From positions 1 through 41,300 of the forward strand of contig NZ_JAODIY010000044.1 of assembly GCF_026586665.1 (NCBI RefSeq): a stretch of 41,300 nucleotides of DNA, given 5' to 3'. Positions 8,672 to 16,608 of this stretch are shown piece after piece. Position 1 is the stretch's first letter. Each line of letters begins with the position of its first letter. Position numbers and translations under genes: made by a program. The notes beneath the pieces were generated by a model. It saw nothing but the letters and a program-made list of their open reading frames with translations, did no database searches and was not told where the DNA came from. The stretch comes from Halovenus rubra. Lineage in GTDB: Archaea; Halobacteriota; Halobacteria; Halobacteriales; Haloarculaceae.

Positions 8672-9433
8672 TCAGAACCGCCGGAACTGCTCTTCGAGAC
8701 AGACTGTAACAATCGACTTTGCGATAGCCAGTCCACCCTCGATGGGGTCGAGTTTGGAGTCCCCAGCGCGTTCGCCGTAGTTGATTGGCCGTTCCTGAAT
8801 GTTGTAGCCTCGCATCAGCGGTCGAATCAGCAACTCGGCGGAGAGGCCGGTATTTTCTGTCCAGTCGATTGACTCGATGACCTCACGTCGGTACGCACGC
8901 ATTCCTGTGGTCGTATCGTGGACACGCTCGCCCATCAGGACACTCGCGGTGAGCGCAAACAGGTGATTCCCGAGGCGGTTGAACGCTGGCATCGCCTCGG
9001 CTCCGTGATAGAGTCGGTCGCCGCTGACGACGTCGTACCCTTCGTTGATAGCGGCAAGGAACTCGGGGAGTTGCTCCATTGGATAGGTATCGTCACAGTC
9101 GGTGGTCACGACAACTGGCCGGTCGGGCGTCCGAATCGCTTCCTCAACTGCGACACCGTACCCCTGTGGCTCCTGTTCGATGACCCGAGCACCGTGCTCG
9201 CGGGCAATCTCTGCGGTCCGGTCTGATGAGCCGTCGACACAGACGACCTCAGCCTGTCCATCGGTTACCTCCTCGATATCTGTGATTACCGTTTTGATTG
9301 CTTCTTCCTCATTGTAGGTCCCCATTACGACGCTCATATCTTCGAAAGTAAACCGGTCGCTTTGTTTCTCGCTTACTGCCACCTCGTCGTTTCTATCTTC
9401 GTCACTACCGCTGAGACGCTCGTTTTGGCTCAT
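8672..9433 (-). CDS. DPM1-like family 2 glycosyltransferase
   Basis: A 253-residue GT-A glycosyltransferase similar to dolichol-phosphate mannosyl/glucosyl transferases, which charge a lipid carrier at the cytoplasmic membrane face. The N-terminal strand is SVVMGTYNEEEAI, the nucleotide-binding strand is VVCVDGSSDRTAE, and the metal-binding acidic motif is TTDCDDTYPMEQLP. GERAGDSKL near the end matches the conserved acceptor-side loop. There is no C-terminal membrane domain. I chose the ATG at 9433 because an upstream in-frame start at 9496 would read through the palindrome at 9467-9482. Its promoter region carries that iron-regulator-like palindrome, so iron control is possible. Confidence 0.85.
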   Translation of the reverse strand: MSQNERLSGSDEDRNDEVAVSEKQSDRFTFEDMSVVMGTYNEEEAIKTVITDIEEVTDGQAEVVCVDGSSDRTAEIAREHGARVIEQEPQGYGVAVEEAIRTPDRPVVVTTDCDDTYPMEQLPEFLAAINEGYDVVSGDRLYHGAEAMPAFNRLGNHLFALTASVLMGERVHDTTTGMRAYRREVIESIDWTENTGLSAELLIRPLMRGYNIQERPINYGERAGDSKLDPIEGGLAIAKSIVTVCLEEQFRRF

Positions 9434-9466
9434 TACGTAGCTGTCACAACTGCTGGGGTTTATGTT

Positions 9467-9482
9467 TTTAGGTTTGCCTAAA
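9467..9482. promoter_or_regulatory. DtxR/Idr-like palindromic operator, site 1
   Basis: TTTAGGTTTGCCTAAA is a perfect 6+6 inverted repeat with a 4-base centre. It begins 34 nt upstream of the glycosyltransferase ATG at 9433 and abuts an A/T-rich box at 9460-9470. The same arms recur at 13621 and 15391. DtxR-family metalloregulators of haloarchaea (SirR/Idr) bind palindromes of this kind; the assignment is inferred. Confidence 0.6.
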
Positions 9483-9640
9483 TAGAAAAGCCTCAAACTG
9501 TCCCAATCACAACTTCGTGGGTTTGTCTCCTTGGTTTTGGCTTATCTGATTGTCGGTCTGGCGATACCGGCTGCCCCAATTTCTGTCTGTCTCATCTCAA
9601 AACTACCATCTTTCCCACTCATCTCATGTGCCAAAATGAT

Positions 9641-9646
9641 TATTTA
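9641..9646 (+). promoter_or_regulatory. TATA box of the ABC transporter operon
   Basis: TATTTA lies 23-28 nt before the ATG at 9669, the expected distance for a leaderless transcript. The rest of the 9483-9668 gap shows no other feature. Confidence 0.45.
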
Positions 9647-9668
9647 CTCATAGCAAGCATAATTTGGT

Positions 9669-10580
9669 ATGGCTCCAATCGAGGTAGAGAACTTGACAAA
9701 AGAGTACGGGGGCGTTCTTGGGGTAGATACTGTTTCGTTCACCGTCGAGGATGGGGAAGTGTTTGGTTTTTTGGGGCCAAACGGAGCCGGGAAGACGACG
9801 ACGATTCGGGTACTGCTAGGGTGTATTGCGCCGACAACTGGGACGGCGACGGTCCTCGGCGCGGATGTCCACGATGAGGACGCTCTTGTCGAGGCCAAAC
9901 AGCGAATTGGCTATCTCCCGGCTACGCTCGGTTTTGATGAGGAGGTAACGGGTACGACGGTGCTGGACTACCACGAGTCGATAAAAGGTGGGCAGCGCCG
10001 CGACGAACTCCTCAATATGTTCACGCCGCCGGTCGACCGGCCAGTTCGTGAGTATTCTAGCGGAAACAAGCGCATGCTCGGTATTGTTCAAGCGTTCATG
10101 CACGACCCCGATTTGGTTATTATGGACGAGCCAACCTCCGGGCTTGACCCGCTCAAACAGGAGCGGTTCAATGAGTTCCTCAGGGCCGAGCGCGACCGAG
10201 GCAAGACGCTGTTTTTCTCATCGCACGTGTTGAGTGAGGTCCGACGTGTCTGTGACCGTATCGGGATTCTCCGTGACGGTAAGGTTGTCACGGTTGAAGA
10301 TGTGGATACCCTACTGAACAGGGGTGGCAAACAGGTACGAGTGCAGACAACAGACGCAGGTCGGGCCGCGCTCGCTGACCTCGACGACGTCATCGAGACA
10401 ACCCAGTTCCCCGATGGCATCCAGTTCATTTACACTGGCGAGTACAACACACTGCTCACTGAGTTGTCTCGATACGACGTCCAGGATGTCGATATCAGTG
10501 AGCCACCGCTGGAAGATATCTTTCTCCATTACTACGAGACAGATGCCAACGCACGCGAGGTGGCTGAAGCTGATGTTTGA
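9669..10580 (+). CDS. ABC transporter ATP-binding protein
   Basis: A 303-residue ABC ATPase of the multidrug/Na+ export class (CcmA/NatA type). Walker A is GPNGAGKTT (about 38-46), the signature is the degenerate YSSGNKRM, Walker B is LVIMDEPTSGLDP, and the H-loop is SSHVLSE. A C-terminal regulatory extension of about 80 residues (from roughly 220) is typical of the DrrA/NatA group. Its stop overlaps the permease start by 8 bases (ATGTTTGA), so the two are translationally coupled and form one exporter. The substrate cannot be told from sequence. It is not the missing ATPase of the ferric importer: its class and coupling point to its own permease. Confidence 0.9.
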   Translation: MAPIEVENLTKEYGGVLGVDTVSFTVEDGEVFGFLGPNGAGKTTTIRVLLGCIAPTTGTATVLGADVHDEDALVEAKQRIGYLPATLGFDEEVTGTTVLDYHESIKGGQRRDELLNMFTPPVDRPVREYSSGNKRMLGIVQAFMHDPDLVIMDEPTSGLDPLKQERFNEFLRAERDRGKTLFFSSHVLSEVRRVCDRIGILRDGKVVTVEDVDTLLNRGGKQVRVQTTDAGRAALADLDDVIETTQFPDGIQFIYTGEYNTLLTELSRYDVQDVDISEPPLEDIFLHYYETDANAREVAEADV

Positions 10581-11358
10581 AACCCTCCGATACGAGTCGC
10601 GTCGCCGAGTTCGTGGCACAGCAATCATGACAGCCGCAATTAGTCTGTATGCTGGATTTACTGTCTGGTACTTTTCGGCATTGGAAGGAGTCGATTACGA
10701 GCAGCTTGTCCAAGAGGCTCCAGCGACCGTAAAACAGGCCTTTGGGATTGAGTCGCTCACTACTATCGAGGGGTTTCTGAGCGCCCAAGTATTCAATTTC
10801 GTGTGGCTCCTCGGTCTCGGACTGTACTTTGCGTACGCAGCGGGAGCACTCATTGCGGACGATATCGAAAGCGAGCGGATGGATCTGTTGCTTTCGTTTC
10901 CAATCTCTCGAACACAGCTCCTCGCTGAAACGTTTGCCTCGCTACTGGTACCACTACTCGCCGTCAACATCGTCACAGGGGGCGTTATTTACCTGCTTGT
11001 TGGGGCAATCGGACAGACAATCGCTCCGGCCCACCTTGTGGTGGCCCACGTATTCTCACTCCCGTATCTTCTCGTCTGTGCAGCAATTGGTGTCGTCGCG
11101 TCAGTACTTGCTGAGCGGGCCGCCATCGCTAAGCGAGCAGCCGTTGGCATCGTCTTTGCTCTCTATCTGGTCGAATCGGTTGTCGGGAGTAACACAGCGT
11201 TTGAGTGGGTACAGTATATCAGCCCGACACACTACTACAAACCGACACAGATTCTCGTCCACGGTTCGTTTAATGTGACTGACCCGCTCGTGTTGCTCGT
11301 CACGTTTGTCGTCCTTTTGGCTCTGGGTCAGTTTCTGTTCCAGCGGCGAGATATCTAG
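10573..11358 (+). CDS. ABC-2/NosY-type transporter permease
   Basis: A 261-residue membrane protein with about six helices. A short cytoplasmic N-terminus (FETLRYESRRRVRG) precedes helix 1. The segment ALIADDIESERMDLLLSFPISR is the conserved cytoplasmic loop of COG1277-type permeases, followed by paired helices to the end (LGQFLFQRRDI). The start at 10573 gives the classic amphipathic N-terminus and an 8-base overlap with the ATPase. It would form the channel of an exporter with the preceding ATPase. It stops 25 bases before the convergent end of the GMC oxidoreductase. Confidence 0.88.
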   Translation: MFETLRYESRRRVRGTAIMTAAISLYAGFTVWYFSALEGVDYEQLVQEAPATVKQAFGIESLTTIEGFLSAQVFNFVWLLGLGLYFAYAAGALIADDIESERMDLLLSFPISRTQLLAETFASLLVPLLAVNIVTGGVIYLLVGAIGQTIAPAHLVVAHVFSLPYLLVCAAIGVVASVLAERAAIAKRAAVGIVFALYLVESVVGSNTAFEWVQYISPTHYYKPTQILVHGSFNVTDPLVLLVTFVVLLALGQFLFQRRDI

Positions 11359-11383
11359 CGAGTCGTCTACTGTTGGCTCTCGG

Positions 11384-12973
11384 TTAGAGCGCCTCGGCAA
11401 GTGAGTCAGCCGCTCGCACCGCGAGTGCGGCGATAGTTAGGGTCGGATTCATCGCACCGCCGGTGGGAAAGACACTGCTGCCAACAAGCCAACAGTTCGC
11501 GAGGTCATGTGTCTGCAGGGTTGGGTCGACAACGCTCTCTGCTGGGTTGGTTCCCATCCGCGTCGTACCCATGTGGTGGTAGGCTGGACCAGTCGAGTCT
11601 GGGCCGGCTTGCCACGTAATTTCTGCACCGAGCTCTCTGAGTATCCGTTCTTGAACCTCGTTTGCCCGCTCGATGGTTTGCAGCGCCCGCTCGCCGACGT
11701 TCCAGTGCACGTCAGGTACCGGGTTGCCGTGGCTGTCAGTCTGCTCGCGGTCCAGTCCGATGTAGCTGTCCTCGCGGGGGAGTTGCTCGACAAGTCCACC
11801 CACCGCAACGTGGTTGCCGTACTCCTCGCCCAAGCGTCCCAGCAGGTCGTCACCCCAGTCGTCGCCCGACAACGCCAGCTCAACCGGCGAAGGGCCAGCG
11901 TAGTTGAAAAACTCTAGCTTGAACGGCCCCACATCCTCGTCGGCATCGTCGTAAAACTGGTGTGACCCGCTCGTGAGAAAGCCGACGTGGTTCTGTCTGG
12001 TTGGCTCGTCGAGGACACCGCCGGTCCCTGCAAAGAGGTGGTCCATGAAGTATTTTCCAACTAGACCGCTCGAATTCGCCAGCCCGTTGGGGTACTGTTC
12101 TGATTCCGAAAGCAAGAGCAGGCGCGGTGTCTCGACACCACCACAGGCGACGACGAACATCTCTGCTTTCTGCCGGTGACGCTCTCCCTCGGGCGTCACG
12201 TAGACGGCTGCCTCCACGCTCTCGGACCCGTGGTCCAGCCGCTGGACTGGCGCGCGGTCGATAACAGTCGCGCCGTGGGACTCGGCACGCTCGATATGGA
12301 CCGTGGCGTCGTATTTGGCGCCTGAAGGACAGACCGGTTGGCAGGTCCCATAGGCAACACACTCGCTGCGTCCGTCGTAGGGTTCGGAGTTGCGGGCGTT
12401 TGGAACCGAATGCATGTCGATACCTAGCTCCGCGCAGGCCTCAGCGAACAGACTGTCGCTGTAGGAGGGTTCGAATGGAGCCATCGGGAACGGTCCCTCG
12501 CGTGGCGGTGCATAGGGGTTGTCCATCCCGCCGGCAACACCCAACTCCTGTTCAGCCTCGGCGTAGTAAGGCTGTAGGTCCTCGTACTCAATTGGCCAAT
12601 CGACGCCAGCCCCCCGCTCGCTTGCGGACGCGAAATCGTCTTGATGCAGGCGCATCACCATCCCTTGCCAGTGAAGCGTCGACCCACCGATACCCTTGAC
12701 ACGAGCGTGATTCAGGGGATAGAACCACTCGCCACTGGCGGTGTGGGCATCGCGCTTGGGGTCACCGTCCCACACAGCCGGTCGGTCGTACGCCGGCCGG
12801 AGTGCCCGCTCTTGTCGTTTGAGTCGGTCCTCGGGGTTAAACCGTGGGCCGGCATCGAGGACGACCACCTTATATCCTTGCTCGGCCAATCGCGCGGCCA
12901 CAAGCGCACCCGCTGGTCCAGCACCCACGACACAGACATCCACGTTCTCGCTGGGCTGGCGACGCCGACTCAC
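11384..12973 (-). CDS. GMC-family FAD-dependent oxidoreductase (gluconate/sorbitol dehydrogenase-like large subunit)
   Basis: A 529-residue flavoprotein that oxidises an alcohol or sugar and passes electrons onward. The N-terminal FAD fold is VCVVGAGPAGALVA. A Cys-rich segment (CVAYGTCQPVCPSGAK) is typical of membrane-linked gluconate-dehydrogenase-type GMC enzymes. The active-site region YHHMGTTRMG and the C-terminal GGAMNPTLTIAALA motif are intact. I placed the start at GTG 12973, which follows GAGGTG (a ribosome-binding match) and leaves the upstream gene free; a reading back to 13180 would overlap that gene. It follows the small subunit at 25 bases and probably works with it. No cytochrome subunit is nearby. 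Substrate unknown. Confidence 0.82.
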   Translation of the reverse strand: MSRRRQPSENVDVCVVGAGPAGALVAARLAEQGYKVVVLDAGPRFNPEDRLKRQERALRPAYDRPAVWDGDPKRDAHTASGEWFYPLNHARVKGIGGSTLHWQGMVMRLHQDDFASASERGAGVDWPIEYEDLQPYYAEAEQELGVAGGMDNPYAPPREGPFPMAPFEPSYSDSLFAEACAELGIDMHSVPNARNSEPYDGRSECVAYGTCQPVCPSGAKYDATVHIERAESHGATVIDRAPVQRLDHGSESVEAAVYVTPEGERHRQKAEMFVVACGGVETPRLLLLSESEQYPNGLANSSGLVGKYFMDHLFAGTGGVLDEPTRQNHVGFLTSGSHQFYDDADEDVGPFKLEFFNYAGPSPVELALSGDDWGDDLLGRLGEEYGNHVAVGGLVEQLPREDSYIGLDREQTDSHGNPVPDVHWNVGERALQTIERANEVQERILRELGAEITWQAGPDSTGPAYHHMGTTRMGTNPAESVVDPTLQTHDLANCWLVGSSVFPTGGAMNPTLTIAALAVRAADSLAEAL

Positions 12974-12998
12974 CACCGGGCACCTCGCATGTCCCTTA

Positions 12999-13613
12999 TC
13001 ATCTCGACGGCCCCCGTTGGTAGGTATCCGTCCCACCGGGGTGTCCCTGTGGATTCTCGATACCAACCAGTTCTCCGCCCGTCGGTGAACTGTACAGTGC
13101 CAACAGGAGTTCGTTAACAACGTAGAACCGAACCCGGGCTGATACTGTTCCGTCAGGGTCCTCATCGGCTTCATCCACACCGAGTTCTCGTAACAGGCTG
13201 TCGCGGGTTTCTGGCGCTAGTGACTCGAAGCTACTGTCGTACCACTCGTCGGCGACAGTCTGCAGTTCCGTGACCGCATCCCGCATCGCAGTTCCGCGCT
13301 CCTCGCGGTCGAGGCGTGCCGCGATGAACGAGCGAACGAACGTCTCGATGCCTGACAATGTGGTGGGGTAGACAACCTCTGCAACGGCGACGTAGGTCTG
13401 GACTGTGGACTCAACTTCCATTCTCCTCTTATTTTCTTTGCCGCCCTCGTCGTCGGAACCCCCTTGAGGAGCACGAGCGCCACATCCGGCTGTCGCACTC
13501 ATCCCGAGCGCTGACAGTGCGGCCAGTGCGTCACGTCTCGACAGCGAGGACTCTGACCTCGACAGCGAGGACTCTGACCTCGGCTGTGAGGAGTCAGACT
13601 GGGACTGTTCCAT
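12999..13613 (-). CDS. Gluconate 2-dehydrogenase subunit 3-like Tat protein
   Basis: A 204-residue partner subunit of GMC dehydrogenases. A Ser/Arg-rich N-terminus carries two identical SESSLSR units from a 21-bp DNA repeat, and the second runs into a Tat motif (SRRDALAAL). A hydrophobic stretch ends in TAGC, a possible lipobox. The mature part (FVRSFIAARL to FYVVNELLLALYSSPTGGELVG) matches the subunit 3 pattern, whose family role is export and anchoring of the flavoprotein. It is divergent from the ferric permease, with one TATA box about 29 nt from both start codons and an iron-regulator-like palindrome between. Confidence 0.78.
   Translation of the reverse strand: MEQSQSDSSQPRSESSLSRSESSLSRRDALAALSALGMSATAGCGARAPQGGSDDEGGKENKRRMEVESTVQTYVAVAEVVYPTTLSGIETFVRSFIAARLDREERGTAMRDAVTELQTVADEWYDSSFESLAPETRDSLLRELGVDEADEDPDGTVSARVRFYVVNELLLALYSSPTGGELVGIENPQGHPGGTDTYQRGPSR
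13537..13578. repeat. Two tandem copies of a 21-bp coding repeat
   Basis: CTCGACAGCGAGGACTCTGAC occurs at 13537-13557 and again, identically, at 13558-13578; a decayed third copy may follow. It encodes the repeated SESSLSR in front of the Tat motif of the small dehydrogenase subunit. The identity suggests recent slippage or duplication. Confidence 0.85.
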
Positions 13614-13620
13614 GACCGAG

Positions 13621-13636
13621 CCTAGGCAAACCTAAA
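13621..13636. promoter_or_regulatory. DtxR/Idr-like palindromic operator, site 2
   Basis: CCTAGGCAAACCTAAA matches sites 1 and 3 except for two bases in its left arm. It lies between the dehydrogenase small-subunit ATG (13613) and the shared TATA box (13639-13645), so a bound repressor could block both divergent promoters. Confidence 0.6.
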
Positions 13637-13637
13637 C

Positions 13638-13645
13638 CTTATAAT
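13638..13645. promoter_or_regulatory. Symmetric TATA box shared by divergent genes
   Basis: CTTATAAT contains the self-complementary TTATAA. Its centre is about 29 nt from the ATG at 13613 (minus) and about 29 nt from the ATG at 13671 (plus), so one box could serve both leaderless transcripts. Confidence 0.5.
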
Positions 13646-13670
13646 CGTTGGAGCGACTTCGTTTTACTAG

Positions 13671-15284
13671 ATGCGAGGTCCTCTGACGGTACTTCGCGGG
13701 ACATCAGCACGCTTTTTGCCGTCCGATATGCCGATTGGGTTAACGTTGCTTTGCGGGGCGATAGCAGCCACCATGGTGTTTCCGGTTTCGTGGCTCTTAA
13801 TCAGGGCCAGGGATGTCAACCAATCCCGGGCCGTTGACCTCATTGTTCAACAGGAGACGCTCGATATTCTAATCAATAGCCTACTGTTGATGAGCGCTGT
13901 CACGGCGTTTTCAATTGTGCTTGGCGTCCCGCTGGCGTATCTCACAACTCGGACGAATCTCCCATTCCGTCGGTTCTGGACAATCGTGGTTGCCTTGCCA
14001 CTCGTTATTCCCAGTTATATCGGCGCATTCACGTTTGTGTCTGCGTTTGGGCCTCGCGGTGAGTTTCAGGAACTACTCGCACCGCTTGGCGTCGAAGAGA
14101 TACCCGAAATCTACGGGCTCGGCGGGGCGACGCTCGTTATTACGCTATACACGTACCCATACGTCTATCTAACTGCCCGCTCGGCGTTGTTGACGCTCGA
14201 TACATCACTCATCGAAGCGGCTCGCACGCTCAATCACTCACGCTGGGAAGCCATTCGCCGTGTTACGCTCCCTCACATTCGCTCGGCAACTGCTGCCGGT
14301 GGATTGCTTGTTGCTCTGTATGCTGTCTCCGATTTTGGAACGCCCGCAATCATGCGCCTTCCCGTGTTTACCCGCCAAATTTATGTTGAAAACAAATCCT
14401 TTGGACAGGATTACGCAGCGTTGCTCGCATTGCATCTCTTAGCTATTGTGCTGGTGGTGTTGGCGATTGAACGACGGGTTCGCTCCGACGAGAATCTCGA
14501 TGGCGACACAAGCAACCCTGCGCCGCCAGTTGACCTGGGTCGGTGGCGCTGGCCGGCGCTTGCCCTTCCGATATCTGTCACCGGCCTTGCACTCGTCGTC
14601 CCGGTCTGGATTCTATCACTCTGGGTTGTCCGAGCCGACAGCAATACCGGGCGCTCGGAGTTGGCCTTCGAATGGACGTACGCCCTCAATTCTGTTCAGG
14701 TTGCGACTGCTGCTGCCGTCCTCGCGGCGGTTGCGGCACTGCCTATTGCCTATTTTGTCACCCGTCACGATTCGTGGCTCGCAGAGTTGTTCGAGCGGAG
14801 TACCTACATCGGCTTTGCCGTTCCGGGCATCGTCCTTGCTTACGCGCTTGTTTACTTCGGCACAGACCTGGCCCCCGCTATTTACCAGACACTCCCGTTG
14901 CTCATCTTCGCTTACGTTGTCCGGTTCATGTCTCAGGCAGTCGGTATCATCCGTTCCGGTACTGGACAGGTTGACCCCACGCTTGTTGAGGCCGCACGAA
15001 CGCTCGGTGAGTCCTCGTTTGGCGCCTTCCGACGGATAACATTCCCGCTTATCCGCTCAAGTGTCGTTGCTGGGATGGCCCTCGTTTTCCTGACGACGAT
15101 GAAAGAGTTGCCGGTCACGCTTGTGCTCCGCCCGACCGGCTTCGAAACAATTGTGACGCAAGTTTGGCGCGCACAAAAGGCCGTTGTCTACCAGTACGCC
15201 GCCATCCCCGCGCTTCTGTTAATTGTTATCTCTGGCTTCTCGATGATAATCCTCCTCTCCCAGGACGGACAGGAAGGGTTGTAA
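13671..15284 (+). CDS. Ferric iron ABC transporter permease (FbpB-like)
   Basis: A 537-residue membrane protein made of two fused permease halves, as in FbpB/SfuB ferric importers. About twelve helices are visible. Each half has an EAA loop that contacts the ATPase: EAARTLNHSRWEAIRRVTLP in the first and EAARTLGESSFGAFRRITFP in the second. The ATG at 13671 lies 26-32 nt after TTATAAT, with the site 2 palindrome just upstream, so iron-repressed expression is likely. The matching binding protein is at 16609, separated by a glycosyltransferase gene. No FbpC ATPase lies in the window. Confidence 0.92.
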   Translation: MRGPLTVLRGTSARFLPSDMPIGLTLLCGAIAATMVFPVSWLLIRARDVNQSRAVDLIVQQETLDILINSLLLMSAVTAFSIVLGVPLAYLTTRTNLPFRRFWTIVVALPLVIPSYIGAFTFVSAFGPRGEFQELLAPLGVEEIPEIYGLGGATLVITLYTYPYVYLTARSALLTLDTSLIEAARTLNHSRWEAIRRVTLPHIRSATAAGGLLVALYAVSDFGTPAIMRLPVFTRQIYVENKSFGQDYAALLALHLLAIVLVVLAIERRVRSDENLDGDTSNPAPPVDLGRWRWPALALPISVTGLALVVPVWILSLWVVRADSNTGRSELAFEWTYALNSVQVATAAAVLAAVAALPIAYFVTRHDSWLAELFERSTYIGFAVPGIVLAYALVYFGTDLAPAIYQTLPLLIFAYVVRFMSQAVGIIRSGTGQVDPTLVEAARTLGESSFGAFRRITFPLIRSSVVAGMALVFLTTMKELPVTLVLRPTGFETIVTQVWRAQKAVVYQYAAIPALLLIVISGFSMIILLSQDGQEGL

Positions 15285-15390
15285 CAATCACTCAAACTAC
15301 ATTTCCACTCACCGGTCAAACACGCCTGCCCGGGAGCTGACCGCTCTGCAGGCGATTGACAAGTGTTAGAAGAACCTAAATCAACACTCT

Positions 15391-15406
15391 TTTAGGCAAT
15401 CCTAAA
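15391..15406. promoter_or_regulatory. DtxR/Idr-like palindromic operator, site 3
   Basis: TTTAGGCAATCCTAAA is a perfect 6+6 inverted repeat. A further half site (ACCTAAA, about 15374-15380) precedes it. It occupies the expected TATA position for the start at 15424, where a bound repressor would directly exclude the transcription factors. Confidence 0.62.
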
Positions 15407-15423
15407 AAATGGTAAATAGCACG

Positions 15424-16593
15424 ATGAGCGAAGACATTTGCGTCATTGTCCCGACGATACGGGAGTACGAGTGCATTCGTGCGTACGTTGAAAACGCCCG
15501 AAAACACGAGTTCGACCTGTCGCGGCTGCATTTTGTCCTCGTGACGGAGGACTTCTGTGAGACCGACGAGATGGAGACGATACTTAACGAGGAAGGCGTC
15601 TCCGGGGAAGTTTACGATGGGAGCCGCAGAGAGGAGTTCTACGAACAACACGGCATTGGGGAGTACAGCCACATCGTTCCGGCGGCAAGCCACGCAGAAA
15701 CAAGCTTTGGGCTGATATATATGTGGGCACATCCCCGGTTCGAGTACGGGGTCTTCATCGACGACGACACACTGCCACACGAGGCCGACGACTTCTTCGG
15801 TCGACACCTCCAGAACCTTGCCTACGAGGGGGAAATCGAGTCCGTCTCCTCAGACGAACAGTGGGTCAATGTCCTCTACCAGCAAGCCGATGAACACGGG
15901 CTCTATCCGCGCGGGTACCCTTACGCGGCGATGGACGAGCACGTCGAGACAGCGATCACCCAGGTCGACGACATAGTCGCTTCTCAGGGACTGTGGACGA
16001 ATGTGCCAGACTTGGATGCGGTTCGTATCCTGATGGATGGTGATCTTGAAGGGCAAGCACAGACCCGGACCAGCCGCGAGGACTTCACCGGTGACTTTGT
16101 GGCTGCTCCCGACCAGTACCTGACGGTCTGTTCGATGAACCTTGCGTTCCGCCGTGAAGTTATTCCGGCCTTTTACCAGCTTCCGATGGACGACAACGAG
16201 TGGGATGTCGGCCGGTTCGACGATATCTGGAGCGGTGTTTTCCTCAAGCGGGCCTGTGACGTGCTCGGCAAGCAAATTTACAACGGCTACCCGCTCTGTG
16301 AGCACAACAAAGCTCCGCGCTCGACGTTCGACGACCTCACCAACGAGGTTGCGGGGCTCGAACTCAACGAGCACCTCTGGGAGCTCATCGACGATGCAGG
16401 TTCCCACGCAACCACCTACGCCGGCGTCTTCGAAGCGATGGCACACGAACTTGCCGCTGGCGACTTCTCGTCGTACAACAACGGTGCGTTCTTCAATCAC
16501 GTCGGCGAACACATGCTCGACTGGCTTGATTGCCTTGACCAACTTGACGGGCTGGACCACGGTGAGCCCGTCGCGACGACTGCAGACGACTAA
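15424..16593 (+). CDS. RGP-like glycosyltransferase (annotated in haloarchaea as alpha-1,4-glucan-protein synthase)
   Basis: A 389-residue protein resembling the reversibly glycosylated polypeptide family (GT75-like; UDP-sugar mutases or self-glycosylating enzymes in plants). It opens with EDICVIVPTIREYECI, and FIDDDTLPHEADDFF supplies the metal-binding DDD motif. DVGRFDDIWSGVFLKR is a second conserved acidic region. I chose the ATG at 15424 because the first in-frame ATG (15409) lies three bases after the palindrome and would add five non-conserved residues. It leads an apparent operon with the ferric-binding protein (15-base gap) and the membrane glycosyltransferase (2-base gap). Its role in an iron-linked operon is not known to me. 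Confidence 0.78.
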   Translation: MSEDICVIVPTIREYECIRAYVENARKHEFDLSRLHFVLVTEDFCETDEMETILNEEGVSGEVYDGSRREEFYEQHGIGEYSHIVPAASHAETSFGLIYMWAHPRFEYGVFIDDDTLPHEADDFFGRHLQNLAYEGEIESVSSDEQWVNVLYQQADEHGLYPRGYPYAAMDEHVETAITQVDDIVASQGLWTNVPDLDAVRILMDGDLEGQAQTRTSREDFTGDFVAAPDQYLTVCSMNLAFRREVIPAFYQLPMDDNEWDVGRFDDIWSGVFLKRACDVLGKQIYNGYPLCEHNKAPRSTFDDLTNEVAGLELNEHLWELIDDAGSHATTYAGVFEAMAHELAAGDFSSYNNGAFFNHVGEHMLDWLDCLDQLDGLDHGEPVATTADD

Positions 16594-16608
16594 ACTGAGG
16601 ACAATACG

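Noticed and set aside
9669-10580. The exporter-type ABC ATPase as the missing ferric-transport ATPase
   Set aside because: It overlaps its own NosY-type permease by 8 bases, has the degenerate signature and C-terminal extension of exporters, and lacks the operator found at the iron genes.
15850-16560. A 236-codon minus-strand frame inside the RGP-like gene
   Set aside because: It has plausible composition but no motif, and the plus strand carries the DDD motif and operon spacing.
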